Below are positions 62,225 to 64,000 of a stretch of DNA of 64,000 nt, piece by piece. Each line of letters begins with the position of its first letter. Within the stretch, counting starts at the first letter, position 1. A model generated the notes under the pieces. It did not search any database. It had not been told where the DNA came from and saw only the letters and a list, made by a program, of their open reading frames with translations. This DNA is from Zoogloeaceae bacterium G21618-S1 (GTDB taxonomy: Bacteria; Pseudomonadota; Gammaproteobacteria; Burkholderiales; Rhodocyclaceae): assembly GCA_027214125.1 (NCBI GenBank), contig JAPWHF010000007.1, positions 124,001 through 188,000 of the forward strand. Reading direction: 5' to 3'. The translations under genes and the position numbers were made by a program.

Positions 62225-64000
62225 GTGAGACTGTCCCGCCTCAAACTTGCCGGCTTCAAAACCTTCGTCGATCCGACCACGGTGTTGTCCCCCGGACAGC
62301 TCGTCGGTGTGGTCGGCCCCAATGGTTGTGGCAAATCCAACATCATCGACGCCGTACGCTGGGTGCTCGGCGAGACGCGCGCGTCCGCGCTGCGCGGCGC
62401 CTCGATGCAGGACGTGATCTTCAACGGCTCGACCACCCGCAAGGCGGTATCGCGTGCCAGCGTCGAACTGGTGTTCGACAACGCCGATGGCAAAGCGGCC
62501 GGGCAGTGGTCGCAATATGCCGAGATCGCGGTCAAGCGCGTGCTCGATCGCAGTGGCGACTCTTCCTACTACATTAATAACATGCTGGTGCGTCGCAAGG
62601 ACGTGGTCGATCTGTTCCTCGGTACCGGCCTGGGCCCCCGTGCCTACGCCATCATCGAGCAAGGCATGATCTCGCGCATCATCGAGGCGCGGCCCGAAGA
62701 GGTGCGTGGTTTTCTTGAAGAGGCCGCGGGTGTCACCAAATACCGTGAGCGTCGGCGCGAAACCGAAGGCCGCCTGTCGGACGCGGGCGAAAACCTGCTG
62801 CGCCTTGACGACATTTGCCTCGAATTGGGCGATCGCATCACCCGACTCGAAGGCCAGGCCGAGATCGCCGAGCGCTATCGCCGCATGCATCACGATCACG
62901 CCCAGAAGCAGCAATTGCTATGGCTACTCAAACGCAACGAAGCGCGCGCAGAGTGCGAACGGGTGGTGCAGGCGCTCGAAGCCGCCAGCCGTCAGATGGA
63001 GGCCGACAGCACCCGACTGGGCGAGCTGACCGCGGCTATCGACACCGCCCGCGGCGTGCATCAGGGCGCTAATGAGGCGGTGCAGGTCGCGCAAAACGAC
63101 TTTTTCAGTGCCTCGGCCGAAGTCAGCCGGCTCGAAGGCGAGCGTCAGCATCTGGCCGACAACCGTCGCCGGCTCGCGGCGCGGCTCGAGCAACTCGATG
63201 GCGAGCATACTCACTGGGCGACGCGCCAAACGCAACTGATCGAGGAGCAGGCTCGCTGGCAGGCACTGCGCGACGCGGCCGATCTGCGTCTGGCGCAAGC
63301 CGAAGCGCGGCACGAAGCCGCGGCAGAACGTGTGCCGGAAGCCGAGTCACACTTTAAAACGGCGGAGGCCACCGCTGCTGCCGCGCGTCGCGAACTGGCG
63401 CAGACCGAACAGCAAGCCCGCGTCGAGGAAACCCGCAGTGCCAGCGCCCGACGCGCGCTCGATGCGCTGCTGGCGCGTCAGGCACGGCTCACCACCGAAG
63501 AAGGGCAGATCGCTGCGCCGCTCGAGACCGAGGTCGAGCGCTGCGAAATGCAGTTGGCAGCAGCCGATGAAGCCCTGCATCAGCTCCAGGAAGAAAACGA
63601 AGTATTGCAAGCGGCCATGCCGGCACAACAGGCAGCGCTCAAGCGCGCGGCCGATGAAGAGCGAGAGATTCAGCGCCGTCTCACCACCGCGCAGGCGCGG
63701 CACGAGGCCTTGGTCCAGCTCCAGCGCAAGGTGAAGCAGCAGGGCGCGCTGGGAGACTGGTTGCGACGCAGGGGTCTTGAAGGCGTGACTGCGCTGTGGC
63801 AGCAGCTCGAAGTCGCAGCGGGCTGGGAGAGCGCCGTCGAGGCGGTATTGCGTGAGCGTCTGGCGGCATTGCCGGAGTCGGCCTTGACTGATCTGGCCGC
63901 CTGGCGTGCCGAACCGCCGCCGACCACGCTGGCGGTCATGCGCGCAATGACTGCGCATCCGGAAGACGCTGCGCCCTTGGCCGATGCGACCCCGCTGATC
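62225..64000 (+). CDS. smc: Chromosome segregation protein SMC (5' part, runs off the right edge)
   Basis: A condensin-type ATPase organising the chromosome. An open frame from GTG 62225 to the window end (592 codons, no internal stop) encodes the N-terminal ATPase lobe MRLSRLKLAGFKTFVDPT with Walker A GPNGCGKSN (31-39) and the Q-loop region, then a long coiled coil (about 165-510) and the beginning of the hinge (about 515 onward). The GTG matches the family N-terminus. No ScpA/B genes are in view. Confidence 0.95.
   Translation, partial: MRLSRLKLAGFKTFVDPTTVLSPGQLVGVVGPNGCGKSNIIDAVRWVLGETRASALRGASMQDVIFNGSTTRKAVSRASVELVFDNADGKAAGQWSQYAEIAVKRVLDRSGDSSYYINNMLVRRKDVVDLFLGTGLGPRAYAIIEQGMISRIIEARPEEVRGFLEEAAGVTKYRERRRETEGRLSDAGENLLRLDDICLELGDRITRLEGQAEIAERYRRMHHDHAQKQQLLWLLKRNEARAECERVVQALEAASRQMEADSTRLGELTAAIDTARGVHQGANEAVQVAQNDFFSASAEVSRLEGERQHLADNRRRLAARLEQLDGEHTHWATRQTQLIEEQARWQALRDAADLRLAQAEARHEAAAERVPEAESHFKTAEATAAAARRELAQTEQQARVEETRSASARRALDALLARQARLTTEEGQIAAPLETEVERCEMQLAAADEALHQLQEENEVLQAAMPAQQAALKRAADEEREIQRRLTTAQARHEALVQLQRKVKQQGALGDWLRRRGLEGVTALWQQLEVAAGWESAVEAVLRERLAALPESALTDLAAWRAEPPPTTLAVMRAMTAHPEDAAPLADATPLI

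Noticed and set aside
62225-64000. Apparent fragmentation of smc into several short overlapping frames
   Set aside because: The frame starting at GTG 62225 is open without interruption to the window edge, so the gene is intact here; the short frames are shadows.

Overview
The window is a stretch of ordinary chromosome from a high-GC betaproteobacterium, most likely of the Rhodocyclales (Azoarcus, Thauera, Denitromonas or Zoogloea type). I base this on a class I PHA synthase with phaB and phaR, PEP-CTERM proteins, the betaproteobacterial small protein families DUF3567 and DUF465, an Isc operon headed by iscR, and the dapC-dapD-pilU-dapE-prmB block next to smc. This placement is from gene content only. 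I see no prophage, transposase, integrase, CRISPR array or defence island.

Positions 1-8 kb hold a left-edge partial gene of unknown family, an endonuclease/exonuclease/phosphatase-fold enzyme, a DUF2189 membrane protein, metY translationally coupled to an alpha/beta hydrolase, two small conserved proteins, greB and a Cache-domain chemoreceptor. Positions 8-16 kb hold a methyltransferase divergent from htpG (with a recognisable sigma-32 promoter), two adjacent PEP-CTERM proteins (one an ExeM-like extracellular nuclease), a ClC chloride/proton antiporter with a repetitive tail, and a LysE exporter. Positions 16-22 kb hold 3-hydroxybutyryl-CoA dehydrogenase, a bifunctional GDP-mannose enzyme, bamD with a small partner gene, and the coupled pair rluD-pgeF.

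Positions 22-26.5 kb are the polyhydroxybutyrate locus: phaC, two phaB paralogues each followed by its own terminator, and the regulator phaR. Then come rimO, a patatin-like phospholipase and a GlcD-type flavoprotein. At 30.3-31.0 kb an exact 323-bp direct duplication carries two copies of a tRNA-Ala(GGC), tRNA-Glu(TTC), tRNA-Asp(GTC) operon, each with its own promoter and followed by one terminator. The next 0.66 kb is AT-richer and has no convincing gene.

Positions 31.7-46.8 kb hold a peroxiredoxin overlapping slyD, a two-domain peptide ABC ATPase, mltD, a REC-GGDEF diguanylate cyclase, gloB divergent from and overlapping a methyltransferase-rnhA-dnaQ operon, a leftward suhB-mutS-phosphoesterase-spermidine synthase-like series, trmJ and cysE. 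Positions 46.8-53.5 kb are a complete Isc iron-sulfur operon (iscR, an extra NifS-like desulfurase, iscS, iscU, iscA, hscB, hscA, fdx, iscX) behind two IscR type-1 operator-like sites.

The last part holds a four-PAS sensor kinase with an Rcp1-like response regulator, then the lysine/peptidoglycan precursor genes dapC, dapD and dapE interleaved with pilU and prmB, and divergently the 5' part of smc, which runs off the right edge. Functionally the window mixes carbon storage, Fe-S assembly, envelope and lysine biosynthesis, RNA modification and surface or biofilm functions. I found no convincing novel multi-gene system. The more interesting items are the duplicated tRNA operon, the tandem desulfurases, the PEP-CTERM nuclease pair, the overlapping divergent start codons at gloB, and the histidine-rich head of PrmB.
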